Assembly: GCF_021462265.1 (NCBI RefSeq)
Contig: NZ_JAJONF010000002.1
Span: 422,727-486,726, forward strand
DNA: 64,000 nt
Direction: 5' to 3'
Source: Streptomyces shenzhenensis
Lineage (GTDB): Bacteria > Actinomycetota > Actinomycetes > Streptomycetales > Streptomycetaceae
Position 1 is the stretch's first letter; each line of letters begins with the position of its first letter. Below, piece by piece: positions 7,310 to 18,620 of the stretch. The notes under the pieces were generated by a model. The model searched no databases, was not told the DNA's origin, and worked only from the letters and a program-made list of their open reading frames with translations. The position numbers and the translations under genes were made by a program.

Positions 7310-8830
7310 ATGAAGTACCAGCCTCCGGGCACCCCGGGCAGCGTCGTGGACGTCGCCCCACGCTACGAGAACTTCATCGGCGGCAAGTGGGAGGCACCCA
7401 CCACCGGCGAGTACAAGCCCAACCTGTGCCCGGCCACCGCCAAGCCCATCTGCGACATCCCGAAGTCGGCGGCCGAGGACATCGAACTCGCCCTGGACGC
7501 CGCGCACTCGGCCAAGGACAAGTGGGGCGAGGCCTCCACCGCCCAGCGCGCCGCGGTCCTCAACAAGATGGCCGACGCCATCGACGCCCACCGCGAGGAA
7601 CTCGCCGTCGCCGAGAGCTGGGACAACGGCAAGCCGGTCCGCGAGACCCTGGCCGCCGACATCCCGCTGGCCGCCGACCACTTCCGCTACTTCGCGGCCG
7701 CGATCCGCGCCGAGGAGAGCGAGATCACCGAGATCGACAAGGACACCATCGCCTACCACTTCCACGAGCCGCTGGGCGTGGTCGGACAGATCATCCCGTT
7801 CAACTTCCCGCTGCTGATGGCCGCGTGGAAGCTGGCCCCGGCCCTCGCCGCCGGCAACGCCACCGTCATCAAGCCCGCCTCGCCGACCCCGTGGTCGATC
7901 CTCAAGCTCATGGAGGTCGTCGGCGACATCGTCCCGCCCGGCGTGCTCAACGTCGTCAACGGACCCGGCGCCGAGATCGGCAAGGCCCTCGCCGCCAACA
8001 AGCGCATCGCCAAGGTCGCCTTCACCGGCGAGACCACCACCGGCCGCCTGATCATGCAGTACGCGGCCCAGAACATCATCCCCGTCACGCTGGAGCTGGG
8101 CGGCAAGTCGCCGAACATCTTCTTCGGCGACGTCGCCGCCAAGGACGACGACTTCCTCGACAAGGCCGTCGAGGGACTCGTCCTGTACGCGTTCAACAAG
8201 GGCGAGGTCTGCACCTGCCCCTCGCGCGCCCTGATCCAGGAGGACATCTACGAGGAGTTCATGGGCCGCTGCCTGGAGCGGATCCGCGCCATCAAGCAGG
8301 GCGACCCGCTCGACACCGAGACCATGATCGGTCCCCAGGTGTCGAAGCAGCAGATCGAGAAGATCGCGTCGTACGTCGAGATCGGCGTGAAGGAAGGCGC
8401 CGAACTTCTCGCCGGCGGCCACCGGACCACACTCGGAGGGGAGTTCGCGGACGGCTACTTCTACGAGCCGACCGTGCTCAAGGGCCACAACAGGATGCGG
8501 GTCTTCCAGGAGGAGATCTTCGGACCCGTCCTCGCCGTCACCACCTTCAAGGACGAGGCGGAGGCCCTCGCCCTCGCCAACGACACGCTCTACGGCCTCG
8601 GCGCCGGCGTGTGGACCCGCGACGGCGCGCTCGCCTACCGGATGGGCCGCGCCATCAAGGCCGGCCGGGTCTGGACGAACTGCTACCACCAGTACCCCGC
8701 GGGTGCCGCGTTCGGTGGCTACAAGGTCTCCGGCATCGGCCGCGAGACGCACAAGATGATGCTCGACCACTACAGCCAGACCAAGAACCTCCTGGTCAGC
8801 TACGGCACCAAGCCGATGGGGCTGTTCTAG
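7310..8830 (+). CDS. NAD-dependent aldehyde dehydrogenase (ExaC/AldB-like)
   Basis: A 506-residue cytosolic enzyme of usual family length. It oxidises aldehydes such as acetaldehyde to the acid with NAD(P)+. Visible landmarks are the cofactor-binding [10 protein letters not shown] and [10 protein letters not shown], the general base in LELGGKSPN (Glu near 262) and the nucleophile in GEVCTCPSR (Cys near 301). The ATG at 7310 follows a purine-rich site (AGAGAAGGGGACGG). DUF779 and alcohol dehydrogenase genes follow at 15 and 10 bases, so the three form an operon that takes an alcohol through its aldehyde to the acid. The GAF regulator upstream is the likely controller. Confidence 0.95.
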   Translation: MKYQPPGTPGSVVDVAPRYENFIGGKWEAPTTGEYKPNLCPATAKPICDIPKSAAEDIELALDAAHSAKDKWGEASTAQRAAVLNKMADAIDAHREELAVAESWDNGKPVRETLAADIPLAADHFRYFAAAIRAEESEITEIDKDTIAYHFHEPLGVVGQIIPFNFPLLMAAWKLAPALAAGNATVIKPASPTPWSILKLMEVVGDIVPPGVLNVVNGPGAEIGKALAANKRIAKVAFTGETTTGRLIMQYAAQNIIPVTLELGGKSPNIFFGDVAAKDDDFLDKAVEGLVLYAFNKGEVCTCPSRALIQEDIYEEFMGRCLERIRAIKQGDPLDTETMIGPQVSKQQIEKIASYVEIGVKEGAELLAGGHRTTLGGEFADGYFYEPTVLKGHNRMRVFQEEIFGPVLAVTTFKDEAEALALANDTLYGLGAGVWTRDGALAYRMGRAIKAGRVWTNCYHQYPAGAAFGGYKVSGIGRETHKMMLDHYSQTKNLLVSYGTKPMGLF

Positions 8831-8845
8831 AAGGAGCGCGGTGAC

Positions 8846-9223
8846 ATGTCCGTCAGTTCGGCGATCGTCGAGAACGGCACCGCCGGACGCATCACCGTCA
8901 CCCGGGCGGCCCGCAGGGCGATCGACACCCTGCTCGCCGCCCAGGGCGGACCGGTGATGTTCGTCCAGTCCGCCGGCTGCTGCGACGGCAGCGACCCCAT
9001 GTGCTTCCCCAACGGCGAGTTCCTGCTGGGGGAGGGCGACATGCTCGTCGGCGTGGTGCACGGCTGCACCTTCCACATGAACGCCGACCAGTACGAGGCG
9101 CTCGGCCGCCCCCGCCTCGTCCTGGACGTCGAACCGGGCACCCCGGGCGGCTTCTCCCTCGCGGCCGGGGACGGACTGCGCTTCGTCACCCGGACCAAGG
9201 CGCCCGAACGCCACACCAGTTGA
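8846..9223 (+). CDS. DUF779 family protein
   Basis: A 125-residue protein with a conserved Cys-rich core (QSAGCCDGSDPMC) and a second block (GVVHGCTFHMNADQYE). It matches DUF779, whose genes recurrently sit next to ExaC/AldB-type aldehyde dehydrogenases, as here. The biochemical role is unknown; the clustered Cys and His residues could bind metal or take part in redox chemistry (inference). A good ribosome site (AAGGAGCG) precedes the ATG, and the gap after the dehydrogenase is only 15 bases. Confidence 0.88.
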   Translation: MSVSSAIVENGTAGRITVTRAARRAIDTLLAAQGGPVMFVQSAGCCDGSDPMCFPNGEFLLGEGDMLVGVVHGCTFHMNADQYEALGRPRLVLDVEPGTPGGFSLAAGDGLRFVTRTKAPERHTS

Positions 9224-9233
9224 GGAGCAGATC

Positions 9234-10247
9234 ATGAAGGCAGCGGTCGTCACCGACTTCGGCAAGCCCCTGGAAATCCAGGACCTGCCCGTCCCCACCC
9301 CCGGCCCCGGCGAAGTGCTCGTCCGCATGGAGGCCTCCGGGCTGTGCCACACCGACATCCACGCCGCCCACGGCGACTGGCCGGTCAAGCCCCACCCGCC
9401 GTTCGTCCCCGGCCACGAGGGCATCGGCCCCGTGGAGGCCGTCGGCGCCGGCGTTTCCGAGGACCTCCTCGGCAGGCGGGTCGCCGTCCCGTGGCTCGGC
9501 TCGTCCTGCGGCACCTGCCGCTACTGCGTCTCCGGCTGGGAGACCCTGTGCGAGTCCCAGGTCAACTCCGGCTACTCCGTCGACGGTTGCTACGCCGAGT
9601 ACGCCGTCGCGAACGCGGGCGCGACCGTTCCGGTCCCCGACGGCGTGACGTCCTTCGACGCGGCCCCGCTGACCTGCGCCGGCGTCACCACCTACAAGGC
9701 GATCAAGGTCGCCCGGGTGGTGCCCGCCGAACGGGTCGCCGTCTTCGGCGTCGGCGGCCTCGGCCACCTCGCCGTGCAGTACGCGCGGCTGGTCGGCGGA
9801 CTGGTCACCGCGGTCGACCTGGAGCCGGACAAGCTGGGCCTGGCCCACCGGCTCGGCGCCGACCAGATCGTCAACGCCCGCACCCACGACCCGGTCGAGG
9901 AGATCAAGAAGGCCGGCGGCGCGGATGTCGCCGTGGTGCTCGCCGCCGCGCCGAAGGCCTTCGAGCAGGCCTACCGGTCGCTCAACCGCGGCGGACGCCT
10001 CGTGATGGTCGCCCTGCCCGCCGACAACGCGGCGGTCACCGTGCCGATCTTCGAGACCGTCCTCGGCGGCATCTCCGTGATCGGCTCCATCGTCGGCACC
10101 CGCCAGGACCTGGCCGAGGTGTTCGCGCTGCACGCCGTCGGACGCACCCAGGTCATCGCCGAACCCCGGCGCCTCGACCAGGTCAACGACGCCTTCGACG
10201 AGGTCCTCGGCGGACGGGCCGAGGCCCGGCTCGTCTTCCGGTTCTGA
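9234..10247 (+). CDS. Zinc-dependent alcohol dehydrogenase (AdhP-like)
   Basis: A 337-residue medium-chain dehydrogenase of usual length. The catalytic-zinc motif GLCHTDIHAAHGDW and GHEGIG lie in the first 70 residues, the structural-zinc cysteines in CGTCRYCVSGWETLC at about 90-110, and the Rossmann motif VFGVGGLGHLA at about 170. It interconverts primary alcohols and aldehydes with NAD(H). The start follows GAGGAGCAGATC, 10 bases after the DUF779 stop. It is the third gene of the aldehyde/alcohol operon, and a hairpin follows before the transhydrogenase genes. Confidence 0.94.
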   Translation: MKAAVVTDFGKPLEIQDLPVPTPGPGEVLVRMEASGLCHTDIHAAHGDWPVKPHPPFVPGHEGIGPVEAVGAGVSEDLLGRRVAVPWLGSSCGTCRYCVSGWETLCESQVNSGYSVDGCYAEYAVANAGATVPVPDGVTSFDAAPLTCAGVTTYKAIKVARVVPAERVAVFGVGGLGHLAVQYARLVGGLVTAVDLEPDKLGLAHRLGADQIVNARTHDPVEEIKKAGGADVAVVLAAAPKAFEQAYRSLNRGGRLVMVALPADNAAVTVPIFETVLGGISVIGSIVGTRQDLAEVFALHAVGRTQVIAEPRRLDQVNDAFDEVLGGRAEARLVFRF

Positions 10248-10252
10248 GAGTT

Positions 10253-10282
10253 CCGCGGCCCGGCGGATGCGCCGGGCCGCGG
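10253..10282. terminator. Hairpin between adh and pntAA
   Basis: CCGCGGCCCGGCG and CGCCGGGCCGCGG form a perfect 13-bp stem with a 4-base loop. The 3' arm runs straight into the GGGGAGAGG ribosome site of pntAA. It could be a partial terminator that lowers transhydrogenase expression, or an RNA processing/stability element. Confidence 0.65.
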
Positions 10283-10298
10283 GGAGAGGCAGCAGATC

Positions 10299-11414
10299 AT
10301 GGCCACCGTCACCGTGGGCGCCGTACGGGAGCGGGCACCCGGCGAACGCCGCGTCGCGCTCGTCCCCGAGGCCGTCACCCTTCTGCGCCGGGCCGGCGCC
10401 GACGTCCTGGTCGAGACCGGGGCGGGTTCGGGTGCCTGGTTCACCGACGCCGACTACACCGACGCGGGCGCCACCGTCGTACCCCCGGACGAGCTGTACG
10501 CCCGGGCCGACGCCGTCCTGTGCGTGGCACCGCCCGACCCGGAGACCGCCGAGGCCCTGCGCTCCGGGCAGACCCTGATCGGCCTGCTCGAACCGCTGCG
10601 CCACCCCGACCTGGTCGCCGGCCTGCACCGGCGCGGCGTGCGCACGGTGAGCCTCGATCTGCTGCCCCGCACCCTCAGCCGCGCCCAGTCCATGGACGCG
10701 CTCACCTCACAGGCCAACGTCGCCGGCTACAAGGCCGCCCTGCTGGCCGCCGACACCTACGACCGCTTCCTGCCGATGCTCACCACCGCGGCGGGCACCA
10801 TGCGTCCAGCGCAGGTCCTGGTCCTCGGCGCCGGAGTGGCGGGACTGCAGGCCGTCGCCACGGCCCGCCGCCTCGGCGCCGTCGTCACGGCGTACGACGT
10901 ACGCCCCGCGTCACGAGGGGAGGTGGAGTCACTGGGCGCCCGGTTCCTCGACATCCAGAGCCCTGCTGAGGAGGAACCGGACGCTCGACGGGGCGGCTAC
11001 GCAAGGGAACTGACGTCCGAGGAGCAGCAGGCGCAGCGTGCCGCGCTGGACGCGCACATCGCCCGCTCCGACATCGTCATCACCACCGCCCAGGTGCCCG
11101 GCCGCAAACCCCCGCTCCTGGTCACCTCCGCCGTACTGGACCGCATGCACCCCGGCTCGGTCGTCGTCGACCTGGCCGCGAGCGAACTCGGCGGCAACGT
11201 CGAGGACTCCGAACCCGACAAGACCGACATCCTGCCGAACGGCGTGACCCTGGTCGGCGCCGGGCATCTGCCGTCCGCCATGGCCACCGCCGCCTCCACC
11301 GCCTACGCCCGCAACCTCGTCGCCCTGCTGCGTCACCTCGTACGCGACGGCGCGCTCGTCCTCGACCCGGACGACGAGATCACCAGCGCCCTCCTCGGAG
11401 GTGAACCCTCATGA
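10299..11414 (+). CDS. pntAA: NAD(P) transhydrogenase subunit alpha part 1
   Basis: A 371-residue soluble NAD(H)-binding domain I of proton-translocating transhydrogenase, which uses proton-motive force to reduce NADP+ with NADH. It starts VGAVRERAPGERRVALVPEAV, typical of PntA/alanine dehydrogenase. The Rossmann motif VLVLGAGVAGLQAVATARRL lies at about 168-187, followed by AYDVRPASRGEVESLGA. The stop overlaps the ATG of pntAB by four bases. The three-polypeptide arrangement AA, AB, B is usual in actinobacteria and some proteobacteria. Confidence 0.95.
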   Translation: MATVTVGAVRERAPGERRVALVPEAVTLLRRAGADVLVETGAGSGAWFTDADYTDAGATVVPPDELYARADAVLCVAPPDPETAEALRSGQTLIGLLEPLRHPDLVAGLHRRGVRTVSLDLLPRTLSRAQSMDALTSQANVAGYKAALLAADTYDRFLPMLTTAAGTMRPAQVLVLGAGVAGLQAVATARRLGAVVTAYDVRPASRGEVESLGARFLDIQSPAEEEPDARRGGYARELTSEEQQAQRAALDAHIARSDIVITTAQVPGRKPPLLVTSAVLDRMHPGSVVVDLAASELGGNVEDSEPDKTDILPNGVTLVGAGHLPSAMATAASTAYARNLVALLRHLVRDGALVLDPDDEITSALLGGEPS

Positions 11415-11727
11415 ACGACCTCGACCTCCTCACCGCGATCACCGTCTTCGTGCTGAGCGTCCTCGTCGGCGTCGAGGTGATCAGCAAGGTGCCCGCCACC
11501 CTGCACACGCCCCTGATGTCCGGCTCCAACTCGGTGCACGGCATCGTCGTCATCGGCGCCATGCTGATCGCCGCCGGGTCGCACACCTGGCTCGGCTACC
11601 TCCTCGCCTTCGTGGCCATGGTGTTCGGCGGGATGAACGTGGTCGGCGGCTACGCCGTCACCGACCGCATGCTGGAGATGTTCCGGGCCAGGCCGCCCGA
11701 GACCCCGAAGAACCCGAAGGCCGAGGT

Positions 11728-11731
<4 letters not shown>
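11411..11731 (+). CDS. pntAB: NAD(P) transhydrogenase subunit alpha part 2
   Basis: A 106-residue membrane protein with three predicted transmembrane helices, starting MNDLDLLTAITVFVLSVLVG. Conserved segments are EVISKVPATLHTPLMSGSN and VFGGMNVVGGYAVTDRML. This is the first part of membrane domain II, which with PntB forms the proton channel. It overlaps pntAA at ATGA and pntB at GTGA, so all three are translationally coupled. Confidence 0.95.
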
Positions 11732-13155
<1,424 letters not shown>

Positions 13156-13211
13156 CCGCACACCACCGTGGGCCCGCGCCGGGGACGGCGGGGGCCCACC
13201 GTGGTGTGCGG
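13156..13211. terminator. Bidirectional terminator, pntB and glycosidase gene
   Basis: CCGCACACCACCGTGGGCCC pairs with GGGCCCACCGTGGTGTGCGG to give a 20-bp stem with one mismatch around a 16-base GC-rich loop. It lies between two convergent genes, one base after the pntB stop and about 20 bases beyond the leftward stop at 13231. Confidence 0.8.
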
Positions 13212-13230
13212 CGGCCCGCCGCCCCTCACC

Positions 13231-16200
13231 TCATCGCACCTCCTTCGCGTACGGCGCGACGACGATCCGGTCGATCAGCGGCGCCCAGCGGGAGCGGAGC
13301 AGGATCCCCGGGAAGGTGTCCGAGGCGTAGGTGGTGCCGTCGAAGTCCGGCAGTTCCTCGGCGCGGAACGTGACGGTGTTCTCCCCCTTCCTCAGGTGGA
13401 CCGGGACGGTCAGTTCCCAGAAGTTGTTCTGGTGGAAGCTGTGCGGGAAGCCGACGCGCTGGAGGTCACCGCCGTTGACGGTGATGTCGGCGTGCCGGGC
13501 GAGCGGGTCCGGGTTGTAGTGGGTGGCCTGCGACTGCTCCGGGTTGGCGTAGCGGATGCGCAGCGCGTACAGACCGGTCCTGTCCGCGGCGACCGTGAAC
13601 GTCGCGGTGTTGTGGTTGCCGGGGTCGCCGCCGATCCCGGTGATGGCCGTGCCGTCGGTCGCCAGGGACAGCGGGGTCAGCGTGGCCGAGCCCGTGAGCG
13701 TGGCGTCCCGCGCCTCGTACGTACGCGAGGTGAGGGTGCCGTCGGTCGGGGTGACCGTCAGCCGGTCGACCAGGGTGGTGGCCGAACCGCCCGTCAGCGT
13801 CACCTTGTTGATGCCGCCCGACAGGGAGACGGCCACCTTGTGCCTGGCCTTGGTCACGTGCATGACCTCGTGCCCGTTGACGGACAGCCGCGCGTCCGCG
13901 CCGGCGAGGGCGTCGACCCCGAGGGTGGCCTCGCGGTCGGCGGGGGAGTACACCCAGAACGTGGCGGTCTGGTTCTTCGCGAGCCGGACCGCGCCCGCGC
14001 CGGTGGCGGGGGCCGCGGTGTGCTTCGGCAGGTCGTAGACGGGCCGTGCGCCGCCGCCCAGCCAGGCCAGCTCGCCCTCGTATGTCCGAGTGGTCGCCGA
14101 TGCCGCGGGCAGGGACAGGGTGAGCCGGTCGACGATGGCGTCGCCCCTGGTGGCGCGCTTGCCGTCGAGGCTCTGCGCGGCCAGCGTGAGGGTGTGCCTG
14201 CCCTGGGTGAGGCGGACCTTGGTGTCGGTGTGGTCCCACACCACCCACTTGTAGCCGAGCGGCAGGTACAGCTCCTGCTCGCCGGCGGCCTTGCCGTCCA
14301 CGCGCAGGAAGACGTTGGTGGGGCCCTGTTCCCTGACCTTGTCGTAGGTGTTGAGGGAGTTGGCGAAGACGCTCAGGTCGTAGGTGCCGTCCTCGGGCAC
14401 GTCCACGGTGAAGTCGAGGGCGACGTCGGAGCCGGTACGCAGGCCGCCCACGTCGTACCCGCCGGAGGTGTAGAACTTCGACACGTCGCCCGGTGACCCC
14501 TCCGGGCCGTTCCTGGAGTAGCCGGAGCCCGTGTGAGCGGCGTCCTCCGCCTCGTACGACCCTTGCCAGCGCACGGGTGACGACTGTGTGGCTCTCGCCT
14601 TCCCGGCCGGGCTGAGGACGATCTCGTACGCCGAGGACTCCTTCAGCGGCGGCAGAGCGCCGTCGCCGAAGTCGACGACGGCCTTGCCGTCGTCACTGAC
14701 CTTCAGGTCGGTCTCCGTGAGCAGCTTCGGCCCGGAGCTGTCGCCGACCTGCCCGCTCCACTCGATCTCCTTCACCCAGGCGTGCACACGGTCCCCGAAG
14801 ACCTGCCTCGGGACACCCGCGAAGGTGATGTGCCCCTTGCCGTCGGAACCGCCGAAGACCAGCCGGGCCTGTCTCTTGTGCTCGTCCAGCGTGGCGACCC
14901 CCTGCAGGGTGTAGTTCTGGCCGGGGAACGGCGGGGTCACCGTCACCGTGTGCCCGCTCATCGAGGCGTACGAGTGCAGCAGCCACCACTGGCCGTTGCC
15001 ACGGTTGGCCTGCACCGCGGAGTCGGACAGGTTGCCGTCGATGTTCCAGTACGCGATGTCGGCGTCCACCTTGGACTCCTCGATCGCGGACACCCACTGG
15101 ACCAGCTGGCCGGGCACCGAGGTGTGGTAGTTGAAGGCGTACTCGTCGATGTTGACGGGGAGCTGGGTGCCCTCCCGGTCGGTGCCCTTGAACAGCTCCT
15201 TCTCCCACGTCCGGTACGTGGTGACGCTCTGGCGCACCGCCTCCGGGTGGCTCAGCTCATGCCACGTGATCACGTCCGGCAGCGTGCCGGCGGCCAGGGC
15301 ATGGCTGAGGAAGCCCTTCACCTGGCCGTACAGGACGCTGGTGTTGGGGCCCGCGACGCGCGCGTTCGGCATCCTGGCCTTGATGAGCCGGTAGACCTCG
15401 TCCCAGGCGGCGAAGTAGGCCCGGGGATCGTCCAGCCAGCTGACCTTGTCGTAACTCCACTCACCGGTGCCGAACATGTTGCCCTCGGGCTCGTTGAACG
15501 GCACGAAGACGACGTTGTCCTGGTACTTCTCCGGGAGTCGCAGGACCTGGTCGACCTGTTGGGTGATCTTCTCCTCGTACTGCTCGAGCTTCGCGGCCGG
15601 GGTGTCGCCCGGCCACTCGTACGGGAAGCCCCGGTGGATGTCGGTCATGTAGACGTACCACGTCGCCGTCGGTGGAGTCGGCCAGCGGCCTCACCACGTC
15701 CAGCGCGTCGGCGCCGGGGTGCTGCGGGCCGTCCTGCGCCTTGGTCGCGACCGTACGCAGGCCCATGCCCTCGATGAGGTTGTCGGTGGGGACGCCCGGC
15801 CCGTACACGCCGTAGAGCGTGCCGGAGGCGCCGCCGTGGAAGGCGCCGGTGTCCGAGGAGAGATCGACGGTGAGCTCTCCCTCGCGGACGACGGTGACGG
15901 TCGCCCGCACGGTGCGCCCGGCCGCCGTTCCCGCCACGGTGAACGTGCCCGGCCCGGCGTACTTCCCGGCCGGTACGGCGTCCCAGGTGATCGGTGTGTC
16001 GCGGTCGTAGCCGTCGGAGTAGGAGGAGCGCACCGTGCCGGGCAGGGACGGGGCGGTACCGGTCGTCGTACGGACGTCGAAGGACACCTTCGAGAGCTCC
16101 TGCGGCGTCGGGGCGTTCGCGACCGTGCCGGCGACCTGCTCGGGGGTGAGTGCCGAGTGCCAGACCGCGAAGTCGTCGATCGCGCCCTTGAACAGCGGGT

Positions 16201-16891
16201 CCTGGTAGAAGGACCTGCCGATGCAGCCGGCCGACGTGGCCGAACTGTCCAGCAGGTCCTTGGCGTTGACGATCGTCGCGGCGGAGGAGACCGCCACGCC
16301 GTCGAGATAGGTGGTGACCCGGCGGGCGGTGCTGTCGAGGGTGACGGTGACGGTCCGCCAGCCGTCGGCGGGCAGCGGTGCGTAACCGGAGACCTGAGCC
16401 TCCGCGCCCCCGCCGCCGGTGGTCACGGCGGTGCGCAGCACGCTGCCGTTGCTGGGCGTGGTGAACAGGTACTTGCCGGTGTCGGTGCCCAGGTCGAAGA
16501 TCCGCTGCCAGGCCGGCTGGTCGCCGCTCCATCTCACCCGGGCCGAGACCGTCAGATCGCTCGCGTCGCCCAGCACTTCACGGGGCAGCCGGACGTATGC
16601 GCCGTCGGAGCCGGGCGCTCCGCCGGGCAGGTCCAGCGCCCTGCCGCCGACGGCGCCGGCGACGGACCGGGCGGTGGAGGAGTTCACCAGGGTCGCGGTC
16701 AGACCGTTGCCGGAACTGTCGCCGATGGTTCCGGAGGAGAGGTCGTCCTGGTCGAAGGTGTAGTGGACGACGGGCCGGGGGGCCTCGGCCGCCTGTGCGG
16801 GGACGGCCGGCGCTACCAGCGCGCCCGCGCCGAGGGCCACGGCCACGGCGGCCGGGGCCCGGCGCCGGGCCGGTCGGTCAGCGGATGACAT
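13231..16891 (-). pseudogene. Secreted LamG + clan GH-A glycosidase, split by a one-base frameshift
   Basis: Two frames make one protein of about 1220 residues. The first (16891 to about 15660) has a Sec signal peptide (RRRAPAAVAVALGAGALVAP then AQA), a LamG/concanavalin-like domain (about 40-235) and a bacterial Ig-like segment. It ends in ADSTDGDVV. The second frame resumes with YVYMTDIHRGFPYEW and carries a TIM-barrel with the acid/base motif VPFNEPEG and probable nucleophile PVNIDEY, then carbohydrate-binding-like beta domains to 13231. Removing one C from CC at 15658-15659 restores a continuous frame. Both catalytic Glu remain, so this is a recent mutation or a sequencing error. It resembles GH39-like enzymes; the substrate is unknown. 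It is divergent from the LacI regulator and probably supplies sugar to the ABC importer. Confidence 0.82.
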
Positions 16892-16999
16892 GGATGGCGT
16901 CCTCGATCCTTTGAGTAACGGGTCCCGGTCTGCCTGCCTCCGCCCCGGCTGCTCGTCCGCATGCCGTTGCCGCGAGGCCTGTCCGAGGTGTCACGATGC

Positions 17000-17011
17000 C
17001 GAATCGGTTCG
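17000..17011. promoter_or_regulatory. LacI-type operator, degenerate copy
   Basis: CGAATCGGTTCG differs by one base from the consensus CGAACCGGTTCG. It lies about 110 bp upstream of the secreted glycosidase start, a position fit for repressing that gene. Confidence 0.55.
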
Positions 17012-17111
17012 ATCAGATGGCCCCGCGGAGGCGAGGCGGCTGACCCAGGTGGTGGTGGCGAACCGCACGCGACGGGCTGTGCGGAAGGGGTATCGGTCGC
17101 GGGAGGGCGTG

Positions 17112-17125
17112 TCGAACCGGTTCGC
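17112..17125. promoter_or_regulatory. LacI-type operator
   Basis: TCGAACCGGTTCGC contains the perfect palindrome CGAACCGGTTCG. The central CG-rich dyad fits LacI/GalR-family operators. It lies about 220 bp upstream of the secreted glycosidase. Confidence 0.75.
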
Positions 17126-17228
17126 AGAAGCTAGCACCGGGAAAATTCCGCAGCAATACCTCTGGTACGAGCGGACGCGGCGACGTTCATGGAACGCCCC
17201 GATTTCCCTGCGGCAACCGTTTGGGGTG

Positions 17229-17257
17229 TTGACAGCCGCCCCGCTTGTTCCTACGTT
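17229..17257 (+). promoter_or_regulatory. Promoter of the LacI gene
   Basis: TTGACA (17229-17234), a 17-bp spacer and TACGTT (17252-17257) form a near-consensus housekeeping promoter. Transcription would start near 17264, right at the operator that begins at 17266, so the regulator probably represses itself. Confidence 0.75.
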
Positions 17258-17265
17258 CACTTCAC

Positions 17266-17279
17266 GCGAACCGGTTCGA
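17266..17279. promoter_or_regulatory. LacI-type operator at the transcription start
   Basis: GCGAACCGGTTCGA holds the perfect dyad CGAACCGGTTCG eight bases after the -10 box. Binding here would block transcription initiation of the regulator gene. Confidence 0.78.
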
Positions 17280-17346
17280 CGACCGGTGACCGTTCTGTCT
17301 CTTCGCCCAGCATCCCTACGGGTCGGACGCTCTGCCTCGCGGGGTA

Positions 17347-17360
17347 TCGAACCGGTTCGA
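17347..17360. promoter_or_regulatory. LacI-type operator next to the ribosome site
   Basis: TCGAACCGGTTCGA is a perfect 14-bp palindrome ending two bases before AAGGAG, the ribosome site of the LacI gene. It is 81 bp from the previous operator, about eight helical turns, which would allow looping. Confidence 0.78.
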
Positions 17361-17374
17361 GCAAGGAGTTCTCG

Positions 17375-18391
17375 GTGAACATCGGTGAGATCGCCCGCAG
17401 GGCCGGTGTCTCGCGGAGCACCGTGTCCTACGCGCTGAGCGGCAAGCGCCCCGTCTCGGACGCCACCCGCCGCAAGATCCGGGAGGTCATCGACGAGCTT
17501 GGCTACCGTCCGAACGCCAGCGCCCGTGCCCTGGCCAACGGCCGGACCAGCACGATCGGTCTGGTGTTCCCGCCGGCGGGCACCCACTACACCGGGATGC
17601 AGCTGGATTTCATCGGCAGCGTGGTGGAGGCCGCCGCGGCCTACGACTACGACGTCCTGCTCTCCCCGAGCGGCGTGGACAGCGACCGCTCCTTCCAGCG
17701 GCTGCTGGGGGAGCGGCGGGTCGACGGCGCCATCCTCATGGAGATCCGGCTGGCGGACGACCGGGTCGACCACCTGGCCGACCTCGGTTTCCCCTCCGTC
17801 GCCATCGGCCGCACCGCCCACCCGGAGCGCGGCTGGTGGGTGGGTCTCGACCACACCGCTCTGGCGCAGGCGTGCGTCCACCACCTGGCGGACCTCGGCC
17901 ACCGCAGGATCGCCTTCGTCAACCGTCCCGAGCAGCTGCTGCGGGCCGGGTACGAGTCCGCGCACCGCGGCCTGGACGGCTTCACCAAGGCCGCGGCCGA
18001 GCGTGGACTGACCGTGCGGACGTACAACTGCGGAGACGACGCCGCCTCGGGGCAGGCGTGCCTGGAGCGGATCCTGCGGGACGACCCGGCCACCACGGGT
18101 CTGGTCACGCTCAACGAGGCCGCGCTCGGAGGTCTCTACCGGGGGCTCGCGCAGGCGGGCCGCCATGTGCCGCGCGACTTCTCCGTCACGGGAGTCGTGG
18201 CCGGCCGGTGGGCGGAGACGGTGACTCCGCAGCTCACCGCGGCCGACGTACCGGCGGAGCAGATGGGCCGTCTCGCCGTCGACCTCCTCGTCGAACGGCT
18301 GGACAACCCCGACACGCCCCCCCGGAACCACCTGCTCGCCCCGCCGATCTCCCTGCGGGCCAGCACCGGGCCCGTCTTCGGCACCGCCTGA
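17375..18391 (+). CDS. LacI-family transcriptional repressor
   Basis: About 338 residues. GTG at 17375 follows AAGGAG at 17363-17368 and puts the helix-turn-helix at the extreme N-terminus (IGEIARRAGVSRSTVSYALS), with the hinge helix at NASARALANGRTSTIGLV. The rest is a periplasmic-binding-like sugar sensor domain (about 60-335). It stands between a secreted glycosidase and an ABC sugar importer, and four CGAACCGGTTCG-like sites surround its promoter. It therefore very likely controls the locus and itself, released by an oligosaccharide taken up by the importer. Confidence 0.93.
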   Translation: MNIGEIARRAGVSRSTVSYALSGKRPVSDATRRKIREVIDELGYRPNASARALANGRTSTIGLVFPPAGTHYTGMQLDFIGSVVEAAAAYDYDVLLSPSGVDSDRSFQRLLGERRVDGAILMEIRLADDRVDHLADLGFPSVAIGRTAHPERGWWVGLDHTALAQACVHHLADLGHRRIAFVNRPEQLLRAGYESAHRGLDGFTKAAAERGLTVRTYNCGDDAASGQACLERILRDDPATTGLVTLNEAALGGLYRGLAQAGRHVPRDFSVTGVVAGRWAETVTPQLTAADVPAEQMGRLAVDLLVERLDNPDTPPRNHLLAPPISLRASTGPVFGTA

Positions 18392-18620
18392 GTCCGAGGC
18401 CCCCCGGCCTCCTTGCTCCGCCACACCCCCGACCACGCCCCACGGGCGCATTCCCGGCCACGACCGGCGGGCACACCACCGACCACGACATGCGGGCGGC
18501 TGAGTCGCACCGCACCGAGCACCCGAATCCCGCGGCGGCGCCGGCGCCGCCGGGCATGCCCGGCTCTTTCTCCGTCACCCCTCTCACGGCACACCCCTGC
18601 CGAAAAGCGAAGGACCTGCC

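Larger units (their letters stand above)
16892..17374. other. Divergent control region of the sugar locus
   Basis: This 483-bp region between the secreted glycosidase and the LacI gene holds no convincing gene. It carries four copies of a CGAACCGGTTCG-like operator and a strong promoter reading toward the regulator, listed separately. Confidence 0.8.

Noticed and set aside
7238..9514. 758-codon minus-strand open frame opposite the aldehyde dehydrogenase operon
   Set aside because: Runs of Gly/Asp/Val without any domain, fully explained as the complement of three well-supported genes.
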